From contig NC_062216.1 of NCBI RefSeq assembly GCF_902686445.1, positions 14,157,084 through 14,221,083 on the forward strand: DNA of 64,000 bases, written 5' to 3'. Positions 24,610 to 35,243 of this stretch are shown here, in pieces. The DNA comes from Sciurus carolinensis (taxonomy: Eukaryota; Chordata; Mammalia; Rodentia; Sciuridae). The translations under genes were made by a program, and so were the position numbers. The first letter of the stretch is position 1; each line of letters opens with the position of its first letter. The notes beneath the pieces were generated by a model that was not told the DNA's origin, ran no database searches, and worked only from the letters and a program-made list of their open reading frames with translations.

Positions 24610-26200
24610 TAATGTGTTTTAGCAGGAAGAGCGTGTGGTCGTCTTAAAGGTCACCATGAGCGGGACAGTGGGGTGCCCAGGGCCTTAGGGCAGCGGGAGC
24701 TGATTTCAACTGCTGTTTGTTAGGAGTTCCTCTCGGACCCTGAGTCCCAGTGTGTGATGGAATTCTTTCTCTATCTCGTCTCTCAGACACCCCTTGGGGC
24801 CCAGTGCCTCTTGTCAGCAGAACTTACCCTGTTTTCAACTGCGTGAACAGCATATCCTTGAATGGATTGAATTAAATTGAATAATGTCCTCAACTGCTTA
24901 GTTACAAGCCCACTGAGAAAATATTAGGGACATAATTTACCACTTTCTGATAAGCCGCAGTCACGGCCAGCTTCCTGCAGTCACTGACTTTTATTCCATC
25001 AGTCAAATGCTTTAGTCCTTAGGCATCCTGCCCTGAGCCCTCTGCCGGTGACCCACTCCTGGGCTTAACTGTGTGAATAATTAAGACCATCTGCTGCGAA
25101 GTTCCTAGAGCTCACTTGAATGAGGTTTCAACAGAATATTCTCCAAGGTGGGCCTTCCTCTCGCAGGACAGACCCTGGCACGCCTGTGAAACCCCAGTCT
25201 GGCTCGATATGTGTGAACTGAGCTTCAGAGATTCTCCATGTTCATCCGCTGAGTTCGACTGACCCAGTTGGCAGACGCTCTCTGCTCGCATGCAGGGTTG
25301 AGGATTCTGGAATTTCCGTGATGTGTGGTGATGCAACTTCACTGGAGCAGTCTCTTCTTGGACTGTCAGGGGGAAGAGACACCCTTGGAGGCCTGTGGAG
25401 GGGGAGGGCTGAGAAGAGATCGGCCTGTTGTCCAGCCACTGTCCAGACTGGGCATGGAGATCTGACTGCAGCCAGGCCTTCTCGTTCTTTGTGAAATGGT
25501 CTCTGACCGAGAACTGACAGAACAGGTCTGAAGAAGAGAAAGGCAACGCTCATCCATCCACATGTCTTCAGATGTCCAGAAGGGCAGATGGGGAACTTAC
25601 TGTATTAACTAAAGGCAAGAGACATAGGGTATTTCTGTTTGAATTAGAGGGCAGTGCTGTGGTGGCCACAAGGTCAGCAAGGTCCCACCACTTGGGGTCC
25701 CTGGTCACCCGGAATGCCTGGCAGTTTTGCCCTCCTGTAAGTTGGATGGTTGTCAGTGTGGAAAGTGAATTTAACAATGCAGTAGCCATAGGCATGAAGC
25801 CATCATCTCCCAAGAAAGAAACACAGGGGGAAATGCTCCAAGTCCCTGGTAACAAAAGCAAGGCCATTTAAAACAAAATACCCCTTTTTACTTATCAAAT
25901 GGAAAAAAGTTTGACAACGTAGTCATAGCCAGAGTTTTGAGGCTTGGGGGGAACCCACATGCTTCTGGCTGAGCTATAATTTGGCAGTCTTTCTGGAAAG
26001 CAGACTAATACAGTTTTGCAAAAGTGTTGGCTTTTTATGTACACTTTGACCCACCATCTTACGCTTAGGAATTTATTCCAAGATTGTGTAGCACTTCAGC
26101 AAGATGGATATTCATTTCAACAATGTGCATGACAGTTAAATAGCTTAGCAGTTTACCATGTATCCATTTGACCAAATACAATGTAAAAACCTCATAAAAG
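24610..26200. other. LOXL2 intron 1 segment
   Basis: No gene recognised. Open frames of about 100-145 codons at 25112-25871 on both strands match nothing I know. From about 25890 the DNA reads like an old LINE-type repeat (TAGGAATTTATTCCAAGATT), which seems to resume near 27290-27540 beyond the SINE insertions. Confidence 0.5.
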
Positions 26201-26211
26201 AATAGTGAGTG

Positions 26212-26320
26212 AGGCCTGGGGGTGTAGGTCAGTGGTAAAGGGCTTGCCTAGCACAGGTAAGGCCCCAGGTTCCATCCCCAGCAGTGCACACACAAACAAC
26301 AACAACAACAACAACAAACT
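26212..26320 (+). mobile_element. Monomeric ID-like SINE with (CAA)n tail
   Basis: GGTGTAGGTCAGTGGTAAAG, GCTTGCCTAGCACAGG and GGTTCCATCCCCAGC match the tRNA-derived ID unit without the 7SL half. The tail is an AAC repeat at about 26295-26318. Confidence 0.88.
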
Positions 26321-26635
26321 CAACAAGTCATGTTTGCAATGTACTGTTCAACATGAAAAGCAGCTGACAGAGGAATGGGCTAGGGTTGCATATCCCCTTC
26401 GAAGGCACACCCCAAATGATAAGAAGACCTCCCATTCAGCACCCCACCACCTCCCAGTAGCATCATGGGTTGGAGACCAAGACTTTAACCCATGGACCTT
26501 TGAAGGATACTTCCCTAAACCACAGCACAACCAGAATACAGGTTGTAGCCAAAAATGGCAAAAACATCTGTACGGATGTATACCAAACATCTCTGACAAT
26601 AACCCACTCTGCCTGGATCTAAAGTGCAGATGATT

Positions 26636-26754
26636 GCTGGGCTTGGTGGTATACACCTGTAATCCAGGGTCCTCTGGAGGCTAAGGCAGGAGGATCACAA
26701 GTTCGAGACCAGCATCAGCAACTCACTTTGAGACCCTAAACAACCCTATCTTGA

Positions 26755-26808
<54 letters not shown>

Positions 26809-27170
26809 AAGAAAGAAAGAGAGAGAAAGAAAGAAAGAGAGAGAGAAAGAAAGAGAGAAAGAAAGGAAGGAAGGAAGGAAGGAAGGAAAAGAAAAGAGAA
26901 AGAAAGGAAAGGAAAGAGAGAAGGAAGGAAGGAAAGAAAGAAAGAAAAGAAAGAAAGAAAGAAAGAAAGAAAGAAAAGGAAGGAAGGAAAGAAGGAAGGA
27001 AGGAAAGAAAGAAAGGAAAGAAAGAAAGAAGGAAGGAAAGAAAGAAAGAAAGAAGGAAAGAAAGAAAGAAAGAAGAAAGAAGGAAAGAAAGAAAGAAAGA
27101 AAAGGACTGGGGCTGTAGCTTAGGGGTAAATTGTCCCTGGGTTCAATCCCTAGTACTGCAAAAAATAAAT
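26636..27170 (+). mobile_element. B1-ID dimeric SINE with expanded linker
   Basis: The left half spans 26636-26752 (GCTGGGCTTGGTGGTATAC). The right half spans 27107-27160 (CTGGGGCTGTAGCTTAGGGG, GGGTTCAATCCC). The A-rich linker normally found between them has grown into a 354-base purine-only tract. Confidence 0.92.
26753..27106 (+). repeat. 354-base uninterrupted purine tract (GAAA/GGAA/GAGA)
   Basis: Every base from 26753 to 27106 is A or G on the + strand (the LOXL2 sense strand). The open frames over it are low-complexity artefacts. Such tracts can form triplex (H-DNA) structures. Confidence 0.98.
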
Positions 27171-27914
27171 ACATAGATAAAATGTAGATAATGGAAAAGC
27201 CTACCCAGCACCTTCCACACACACCCCTGCTCTGTCACTGTGAGGTGTTCCTTAAAGATAACTTTAGTGACCATTTGTACTTGATTTCAATTAAGCAAAA
27301 TATTTAAGTAAAAAATAAAAGCAGTTGACAAAATAGTATGTAGAAGATTCCAATTTGTAAAAGGAAATATGTACAGAAAAAAGACCAGAAGAGTAGACAC
27401 TAGAAATTTGATAGTGGTTATCCCCAACAATGGTATTGCAAGTTATTTTCTTTCTTTTACCAGTTTGTATTTTTTCCAGATTTTTATTATCAACTTGCAT
27501 AGTTTTCACAGTAAAGAGGACACGAAATCCACTAAAGTTATTATTAAAAGGAGAGAGAAGCAGCTGGTCTGACGTGTTACAATCCCCTGGAGGAGGGTGC
27601 AGAAGGCCCTGCAAAGGAAGCAAGAAATTCAGGAGCACTTTTCTAGGAAAGACTTAGGCGTTGAGTGCAGGACATTCCCAGAGTGCAGAATCCAGGAAAA
27701 TGGGTGGGGCCGTTTATAGATAATGCAAATCCAGAGATTAAGAGTTCTTTTAAAAATTGCAAGATCACATTTTCTCCGTTTCTTTCTGGAACAAAATTAG
27801 AGGCTCTGGAAGCCTCTGAGCCTTCCTGGATGGGAGGGAGGCAAGTGCTGGCTGGGGCAGCAGAGCACTTGGGGAGGGGCACAGCCTGGGCCAGCCTGCC
27901 CGCTGCGCTCATTT

Positions 27915-27990
27915 CCTGGCTTGTACTTACCCTCAGTGCAACCTTAGGCAACTTACCGACCTTCTCTGTGCCTCAGTTTCCTCCTGAGGA
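27915..27990 (+). repeat. MIR-like SINE fragment
   Basis: AACCTTAGGCAACTTACCGA and CTGTGCCTCAGTTTCCTC match the MIR segment. Confidence 0.7.
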
Positions 27991-28032
27991 TATTTTGTTT
28001 CTTACTGCTTCAGGTGAAGTAAAACCGAAGAG

Positions 28033-28330
28033 AACAGTAGCCCTCCTTATCTGCAAGGGATACATCCCAAGACCCCCAGTGGGTACCTGAAGCCACAGGT
28101 AGTACCTACTATGCTTTTTCCCACTAGAGATACATACCTATGATAAAATTTAATTTATAAACTAGGCACAGCAAGAAAAAACAATAACAAATAATAAACG
28201 GAAAAATTATTACAATATACTCTAATAAATTTTTGCAAATGTGCTCTCTCTCAAATCATCTTATTGTACTATACTCACCCATCTCCTGGCATGAATTCCT
28301 TTTTTCCTTCTTCATAATTACACAGCCATC
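28033..28330 (+). mobile_element. Tigger-type DNA transposon fragment
   Basis: AGCCCTCCTTATCTGCAAGG and the downstream AATTTATAAACTAGGCACAG are typical of an old Tigger-class element. The right terminus was not found. Confidence 0.65.
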
Positions 28331-28381
28331 ATTACCATAGATTTTGGCAACTTTGGTGCTTGAGTTTTCTTTTCTTTTTAA

Positions 28382-28709
28382 AAGGCCCCATGTGTTAAGG
28401 GCTTGGTCACCAGTCTGTGGCACTATTGGGAGGTGATGGAAACTTTAGGAGGTGGGACCTTTGGGGAGAATGTTAGGTCACTGGGGGTGTGCCCTTGAAG
28501 GTTTCTCTCCTTGCTTCCCAGTCACCATCAGGTGAACAGCCTCCTCTGTCACTTGACCCCACCATGAAGTTCTGCCTTGTCACAGGCCCAGAGCAATGTG
28601 GCCAGCTGACCATGGACTGAAACTTCTGAACCATGATCCAAAATAAAATTTTCTTCTTTATAAGTTGAATTCTCGGTATTTTGTCATAATGACAGAAAGC
28701 TGACTAACA
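28382..28709 (+). mobile_element. MaLR-type solo LTR, 5'-truncated, + strand
   Basis: Ends GAAAGCTGACTAACA, has the polyadenylation-like AAAATAAAA and the phrase GACCATGGACTGAAACTTCT, the same family as the LTRs at 5.2 and 17.8 kb but in the gene's orientation. Confidence 0.75.
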
Positions 28710-28984
28710 CATCAACTATTCTTTTTAATAACTTCATTATTTGCCTTTTCATTATTAACCTTTCTACTTTTTTGTTGTTTACAGTTCTTATGGTGGCTAC
28801 CATCCATGAAGGTTAAAATTGAATTAAACTTTCAACTGTTGTAAAATCAAGTCTAGAAGGTAATAGTACTTTTACCACAGCTCAGATCACACAAGAACCT
28901 TAAAACACTTCAATTCCATTTAGTTCCCACACACCTCTGTGCTTTGTTGCCATACATTTTAATCTTTCTCACACACACAAACAC

Positions 28985-29082
28985 ACAGTTTTTATTTGTT
29001 TTCTTGTGGTGCTAGATTGAACCCAAGACCTTGCCTATGCTAGGCGAACACTCTACCACTGAACTAGAGCCCCAGACCGTAT
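28985..29082 (-). mobile_element. ID-like SINE fragment, antisense
   Basis: TTGAACCCAAGACCTTGCCT and CACTCTACCACTGAACTAGA are the complement of the ID monomer. Confidence 0.85.
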
Positions 29083-29094
29083 TGCAAATATTTA

Positions 29095-29645
29095 AAATCC
29101 CGTATGACATCATTATCATTTTACACAGTGGATTTTTAATTACATTTACCTACATAGTTTCCTTCTCTCCTTTCTACACTTTTATACTATTATCTGGCTT
29201 AAGAATCTCCTGTTAGTATTTCCATCTTATGGCTATGGTAATAAATGCTGTCCACTCATGGTTGTCTGAAATGTCCTTATTTCATCTTCATTTGCTCCAG
29301 TAAGTATAGATTATCAATTTATTTTTTTCCTGTCATTCAAAAATGTCATGTTGCTCCCTCATGGCTTCCTAATTTTGGTGGTGAGACCAGTAGTGGCCCT
29401 ACTGTTCTTTGAAAATAACGTACCCACTGTACTCTGGCTGCATGAAGATCTTCTCTGTCTTGGATTTTCCATGGTTGGATTGTGATGTGCCCAATCCAAT
29501 TATATGTGTGGGTTGAATGGCATTTGTCAATTTTTGGAAAATTCTTGGTCATTGTCTCTTCAAATATTTCTTCTGCACATTCTTTCTTGTCTCTTCTTTG
29601 GGATTCCAAGTATGTGCATTTTAGACCTTTCGAACCAGTCTGTGC
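29095..29645 (-). mobile_element. Old L1 fragment, antisense
   Basis: Phrases such as TGGTCATTGTCTCTTCAAAT and CTTTGGGATTCCAAGTATGT correspond to the complement of old L1 sequence. Diverged. Confidence 0.55.
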
Positions 29646-29939
29646 CCTAACTGGTAGAGTTCAGCCCTTTGGGGACCCTGTCTAGGAGCCCGGGGCTGTC
29701 TAGCAAGTCCCCCTCTCCCTGGCAAGCTCTGAGCCCCATTTTTTGTCCTGTCAGTCCTTGGAGGCTGCCAAGAGCTTTGCTCAACTTTTCAGCCTGTTGA
29801 CCCCTGGCAAGTTCTGTGAAGGAACAGCAGAGACAAACGTGAGCCTCTGCTCTCTGTGCTTCCTGTCCCGCTGGAGTACTGGCTTCTGGAGGCCTTGCTG
29901 GCTTGGTTTGCTGCCTCGGTAGCCTTCCGGTGTCTTCGC

Positions 29940-30455
29940 ACGCAGTCACGTTCCATTTAACGATGGACATACGTTCTGATAAATGCATCCTTCGGTGAGC
30001 CTGTCACTGTGTGGACATCACAAGTGTCTGATGGCTGGCACACGTCAGTCCCTCCCTATGACCACTTGATGCAATAGAGATGCCCAGGATGCCCACTGCT
30101 GCTGAAATGACACAGTGTCCTGTTTCACATTAAAGTTTTTTTTTAAATAAATAAAAGGAGTACACTCATAAATAATGACAAAAAGGTTTATATAGCAAGT
30201 ACCTAAACCAGTACCCTAGTCATTTGTTATCATTATCAACTACTGTACATAATGGCATATGATGTGCTTTTATATGACTGGCAGCCAGTCGGCTTGTTTC
30301 CACCAGCATCACAGGAGTGATGCCTCATGCAGTTTGGGTGCTGCCAGGTCACTGGGTGGTAGCTGTTTTTCACTCCGTTACCATTTTATGGGGCCACCAT
30401 CGTGTATGCAGCCTGTTACTGAGTGAAAAGTTGTTGTGCGGTGCATGACAGGGTA
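29940..30455. mobile_element. DNA transposon fossil (family uncertain)
   Basis: The left end TTTAACGATGGACATACGTT and the right part TTATGGGGCCACCATCGTGT with GTTGTGCGGTGCATGAC show the end pattern of a mammalian non-autonomous DNA transposon with long inverted ends. A related fragment lies at 34497-34670. Confidence 0.6.
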
Positions 30456-30459
30456 TTTT

Positions 30460-33355
30460 TAGTATTTCTCTACTTTTTCTAGTTGTTCTTGGCAAGAAAA
30501 TTTATCTGACAGGAGCTGGTCTGCTGTAACCAGAAACAGACGGATTGCTTTCTGGGGACAGCAGAGGGGTGGTTTCTGTCCCCTGGGACTGAGGCTCTGG
30601 TGGCAGAGCCAGACACAACAAGAAGGTAAAGCACGAACAAAATGCGACTTTCAAGGGACCAGAGGAGAGGTTCATTCTGAGAGGAGGACCTGGGAAAGTC
30701 TCCTGAGGAACAGGAAGGATTGTGGCACCGTCTCTGGAGGGCTGGGGCCAGGCACTGAGCTGCGGGTGGACAAGATGGATCGAGGGGACGTGTGGTGTGT
30801 GAGGGGCTGGAGGGAGGCAGGGGGAGAGGTGCAGTCGGAACTGAAGCCAGGAGAGCGGGGGGCTCTGCGTTGATTCCCAGTCTGAACTTGTTGTGTTTTG
30901 TACGTGATGGGGGATCGCTGACATCTTTGTAGGTGGAGGGTGACCAGTTCCAGTGTCGTCTGCACTAACTGTGCAGCTAATCCCCTCCTTCCATTCTCTC
31001 CCCTGTGCAGTAAGAAACTGAACGCCTGTCCCCTCTCCTCCACAAGGTCCCCAGGCCTCTATAGCCAGGCTTGGAGCCTGGCCGAGCCGCCATTCTGCCT
31101 CAGAACCACAGCCTGGTTTGTCAGGCTGTGTCTGAAGGGGGCTGTCTCGGGAACCCCCACCACTTTCTGGCCTTGTCGTGAGTCACATGATGTGAATTGC
31201 TGGGGCTCCAGTGACACCAGAGGGCTTCCTCAGCTCTGGCACCCACCATGGGGCGCTGGGCACTCCAGACATCCCAGGACCCGTGGAGCCACCTCTCTTC
31301 CAGCAGATGCCAGGTGGCTCTGGGTGGCTGTGACTTTAGGAAAGTCAACGGGTCCTTCCTCAAGGGCAGCACGTTGTGAACTGAGGAGCCTGCTCACCCT
31401 GGCCTGCACGGGAGGTCACAGTGCACTGTATTTTGCCCCTGTGGCTTCCACCCGCTCGTCCTGCTTTTTGCCCTTTTGAATCCCAAATCCCAATCTGCTT
31501 CCTCCTCCTCCAGATGCACCTGCAGTCCCTTTAAAGTCCCAGATCTCTGAATGATGTCAGGTCAAAGGCACATAGGGTTCCTGGCTGCATGCCTCACTCT
31601 GGAGTGAGAATCAGGTTCCACTGGATGTGGTGACCACAGCTTTGAAGACTTTAAAATTTCCTCTAGCAAGTGCGCCTGTAGTGCCTATGAGGTGACCTTC
31701 AGTTCCTCCTCAGAACAGTTCTGCGGGCTCCTATGAGTATAATTCCCATTCTGTAGATGAGGAACGTATTTTGCCAAGATCACACCGCTACCAAGTGTCA
31801 GAATGAGGATTCAAACTCAGACTGTGTGGCTTCAGAATGCCCTCTTCCCTCTCTGCTAACCTGCCTGCCTGGGTGGTGACAGGCTACTTGGCCCCTCTCT
31901 TGTTTGTCAGAGAGCTTACTGACTCCCCTCTGGGCCAGGAGCAGGCTGGTCCTAGTCTCCTGAGTTCTTCAGGAACAGACACTATGAAAAGGAGGAGATT
32001 GTCACCAGGGCACGGTGGCTTCTCTGCGGGTGAGACATAGACCTCAGGAGGGCTCTCTTGCAGAATTCCCAGTTTGGCTAAAGACAAACCCACTGGCCTC
32101 CCCTGTTGGTGGTCTCCCCCTCCTCGTGGTCCAGGATGGAAGGCATGGTATGTTCAGAAGCATGGGTGGGTGCCTGGGAGCAGAGCAGAGGAAGGTTTAG
32201 ACTTGTGTGGGAGAAGAGAGGGAGGGAGGGGGAGATGCCAAGCTTCCTCTCGGCTCCTGAAAGAGGCCACGTGCCCCTGGTCCGCAGGCGCCCCACAGGA
32301 ATGCCTTAGCCTGGAGAACTGTGCAAGTCTATGCAGGCCCCTGCCAGACTCCCCGCCAGGGCTGCTTCAGGGCAGCACTCAGTCCCTGGAGCCAAATCAC
32401 CTTCTCGTCCAGTAAACCTGTCCACAGAGCCATGAAGTTTACCACGCACAGGCCAGAGAACAGTAAGGCACAAGCCCTGCCCTAAGAAGCGTGTGACCAA
32501 ATTGGGCACATGAAGTACCTGGGCAGGTAGCAGAGGTCTGTCCGGATCTCAGCCCAGCCTTGGCAGGAGGCGGCCCTGCAGGCTGGTTCAGTAGGGATGC
32601 TGCTTGGAGGACGCCAGAGGTGAGCTGGGCTCTGGAGAGCGAGAGGAGGGAAGCAGCGGGAGCCAAGAGCATGCTGTGCTTGGCCATGGGACTCACTGCC
32701 CTCCCTCCCCACCAGTCCCAGGACCCCCCCGGAGGCCAGTCTACTGGGCTTCTCCAGTGGGTATCCTCGCCCTTTTTTGCCTTCGGGTTAGGTTGAGTTG
32801 GGTTTGCCAAATAGGAGGCACCGGAAAGAGATCAGAGAACAGGGGGGTGAGGGCCGCCATCCCTCCCTAACCCCCCTGCTGGTTGCTGGTTGCCAGTGGC
32901 TCGGAAACCCTTCAGCAAAGTCTCTGCTCTGGTTCTGGAACCCACTCCTTCCTGGGGGGCCCTTCAAGCCCCCTGGGTGGTCATTCTCACCTCTGTTTCC
33001 AGCCCAGGGTTCCCCCGCCTCCATCCTTTCTTAGTTCCCCTGAACTCTGCCCACATCTCCATAGATAGACTTTTAAAAACTCTTCTTAAATTGAGCTCCA
33101 GTGTGCCACATTCCCTGCCAGGAATCCTACTGAGAAAAGCATTCCAGAGATATGGGATGCAGGTGGGCAAAAGAGGTGGGCACCATTGACCTGTATGGTC
33201 CAGACGTTAGCTGGAGTGGAGATGTGGTGGAATACAGAAATGGAAGAGCTTTATACACAAAGCCAACAGGTGTAAATCAAAGGGTTCTGAGACATCTGTA
33301 TCCTTGACGCCTATCCTAGCAGATTCTACCCTAACTTGCCTCTCCTCCCTCCCAG
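30460..33355. other. LOXL2 intron 1, distal part
   Basis: Mostly unique-looking, GC-richer intron up to the exon 2 acceptor. A MIR-like piece is listed separately (31735-31850). Open frames of 70-180 codons on both strands have no recognisable domain. Confidence 0.55.
31735..31850 (+). repeat. MIR-like SINE fragment
   Basis: CCCATTCTGTAGATGAGGAA, GATCACACCGCTACCAAG and GGATTCAAACTCAGACTG give the MIR core in order. Confidence 0.8.
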
Positions 33356-33437
33356 GAGGCTCCTGCTGCTTCCCCTCCAGCCTGCCCCTAACTGCCTCAG
33401 GGCTCCGTCTGAGGGATCCTCTCACCACCAGACCAGG
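33356..33437 (+). other. LOXL2: LOXL2 exon 2, 5' UTR portion
   Basis: The acceptor is a pyrimidine run ending CTCCCTCCCAG at 33355. Weaker alternative AG acceptors end at 33380 and 33400 and would only shorten the UTR. The open frame technically extends upstream to about 33336, but that part crosses the acceptor and has no ATG in frame, so it is not coding. Confidence 0.75.
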
Positions 33438-33801
33438 ATGGAGAGGCCCGTCTGCTCCTGCCTCTGCAGCTGTTTGGCCTTGCTTGCCTTCCTGCCCTCC
33501 CTGAGCCTGGCACAGTACGAGAGTTGGCCCTACCAGCTCCAGTACCCGGAGTACTTCCAGCAACCAGCTCCAGAGTACCACCGGCCCCAGGTGCCTTCTG
33601 ATGTGGTCAAGATCCAGGTGCGCCTGGCAGGGCAGAAGAGGAAGCACAGCGAGGGCCGCGTGGAGGTCTACTACGACGGCCAGTGGGGCACAGTGTGCGA
33701 CGACGACTTCTCCATCCATGCCGCTCATGTTGTCTGCCGAGAGCTGGGATATGTGGAGGCCAAGTCCTGGACGGCCAGCTCTTCCTACGGCAAGGGCGAA
33801 G
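33438..33801 (+). CDS. LOXL2: LOXL2 exon 2 coding part: start codon, signal peptide, N-terminal half of SRCR1
   Basis: The ATG at 33438 has a strong context, with A at -3 and G at +4. Residues 1-25 form a signal peptide with a leucine/alanine-rich core ending SLSLA, with likely cleavage before Q26, which targets the protein for secretion. Residues 26-58 are a Tyr/Pro/Gln-rich linker (YPEYFQQPAPEYH). Residues from about 61 begin SRCR domain 1, with the family signature EGRVEV-YYDGQWGTVCDDDF and Cys87 and Cys100. The exon ends after the first base of codon 122 at a GTAAAG donor (33802). Compared with human LOXL2 as I remember it, the linker carries three extra residues around Y32-Q35. The start is supported by homology, Kozak context and the signal peptide. 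Confidence 0.97.
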
Positions 33802-34496
33802 GTAAAGTGCTCTGTGCCTTGGAACTCAGTGCATGGCGCCTGGAAAGTCCAGGAGCAGCTTTCTGTAGGGTAGCCTGGCAAAGAAAGCTGAAAATGCCAT
33901 CAAGTATAAATAAATGCCTGGTAGCACTTCATCTGCCTGCACAGGCTGCGTCCTGCAGGAAAGTGGACGGGAGGGCACCCGGGACGTATAGAGGGACTGC
34001 CATCCTGATTTGCCTGGGACTTTCCTGGTTTGAGCACAGAGTGTCACCAGCAAACCAGGAGTGGTTAGTGACCCTAAGTGGGAGGTGAAATCAGCCTGGG
34101 GCATCTCTCCAAGCGACCCTGCCTGGGGGCTGTACCATCAGCCCAGAGAACCGCGCCTTCCTCCAGATGGTCCCTTAGAGCAGGGCCTTTTCCCCGTCTC
34201 ACAAGGGCTCCCTGGGCACTAGCACATTCTACCCACTTGGAGTTTATCACTTTAACACTAATGTGTTAGGGTGGCGTTGGGCATGACAGGAACAGAGCCG
34301 CTTTGTGTTTTTCACCTGATTTTGGCCCATTCTTTCCTCCCCGGATAGATTCAAATCCTTCTTTCTTAAGAAAAAGCAGCAGCAGCAGCTCCTCGGAGCT
34401 CTGGAAGGTGGGTCTTGGAGACCTAACCCTTGAGCTCAGAGCTAGTGCTGACCTAAGGACAGCCAAGCATTGCCTAAAGTAGGGGAGTATAGTCTA

Positions 34497-34670
34497 GAAA
34501 TGGGTCATTAGGTGATTTGTTGTTGTGACATCATAGAGTGTACTTACACAAACTGAAACAGCTAGGAGGTTGCTAGGTGATAATATAGAATTTGGGGGGA
34601 CTGTTGTTATGTACATGATCTGCAGTCAACTGAAATGCCATTCAGTGTGTGACTGACTGTACTTGCTTAT
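34497..34670. mobile_element. DNA transposon fossil, second copy
   Basis: TGACATCATAGAGTGTACTT with the adjoining TTAGGTGATTTG belongs to the same class as the copy at 29940-30455, as judged from the family pattern I remember. The text overlap between the two copies is limited. Confidence 0.55.
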
Positions 34671-35221
34671 AGGAAGACACGTATCCTATTTGGACTCAGT
34701 TTCCCCCTCTGGAAGTTGGGCTCTCTGAGAACTCGTGAAATCCTCAGTCTGTGTTTCCAAGAGGGAGGTAGAGGTGAAGGGCATCATTTAAAAGAGTTGC
34801 CCTCCGGGAGCTGAGTCCTTCCCTGGGTTGGTAAAGCAGAGGCAGCTCTTCCACCAGCTGAGCTGCCCAGGCTTCAGCAGGGGCTTGGCTGCCAACTTGA
34901 GAGAGGTGCTACACTCCTGTCCTGGACTACTGGATCAGTGCCGCCTGACCGCATTAGACTCTTCTGAAGGGATTAGAAATACAGAACATCTCAGACCTAC
35001 AGCCACATCTTCTGGTTTCTGGCATCGGGACTGGAGCTGGGGAGCTGAGCTTCTGGAAGCCTGTGCCATGATTGTATCTGTGAACTGGTTTGGGAGAGAG
35101 TGAAATAGACAACTATTGGTCTCCCTCCCAACCCTTCTTTCTGTTCTAGAAATTAAAAGAGAAGGGTTGCACCATCTCCTGCATGCCTTACTTCCATGCA
35201 ATGGAAAATTTCCTGTTGGGA

Positions 35222-35243
35222 GAACTGGCTCCAGAGCCAGTTC
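35222..35243. repeat. Perfect inverted repeat (10-base arms, 2-base spacer)
   Basis: GAACTGGCTC, CA, GAGCCAGTTC. The only perfect short-spacer palindrome of this size I noticed in intron 2. Confidence 0.95.

Noticed and set aside
25112..25871. Overlapping frames of 99-144 codons on both strands
   Set aside because: No recognisable family, no signal of codon bias, no plausible splice partners; intronic.
27107..27160. tRNA-like pol III A and B boxes (also at 2640-2690, 23790-23830, 26212-26280, 59225-59275)
   Set aside because: They belong to ID-type SINEs derived from a tRNA; the cloverleaf is not maintained, so they are not tRNA genes.
26746..27222. Lys/Glu/Arg-rich (+) and Ser/Phe/Leu-rich (-) frames of about 140-160 codons
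   Set aside because: Direct translations of a purine-only simple repeat within a SINE.
33336..33437. N-terminal extension of LOXL2 upstream of the ATG
   Set aside because: It begins at a non-ATG codon, crosses the exon 2 acceptor, and displaces the signal peptide from the N-terminus.
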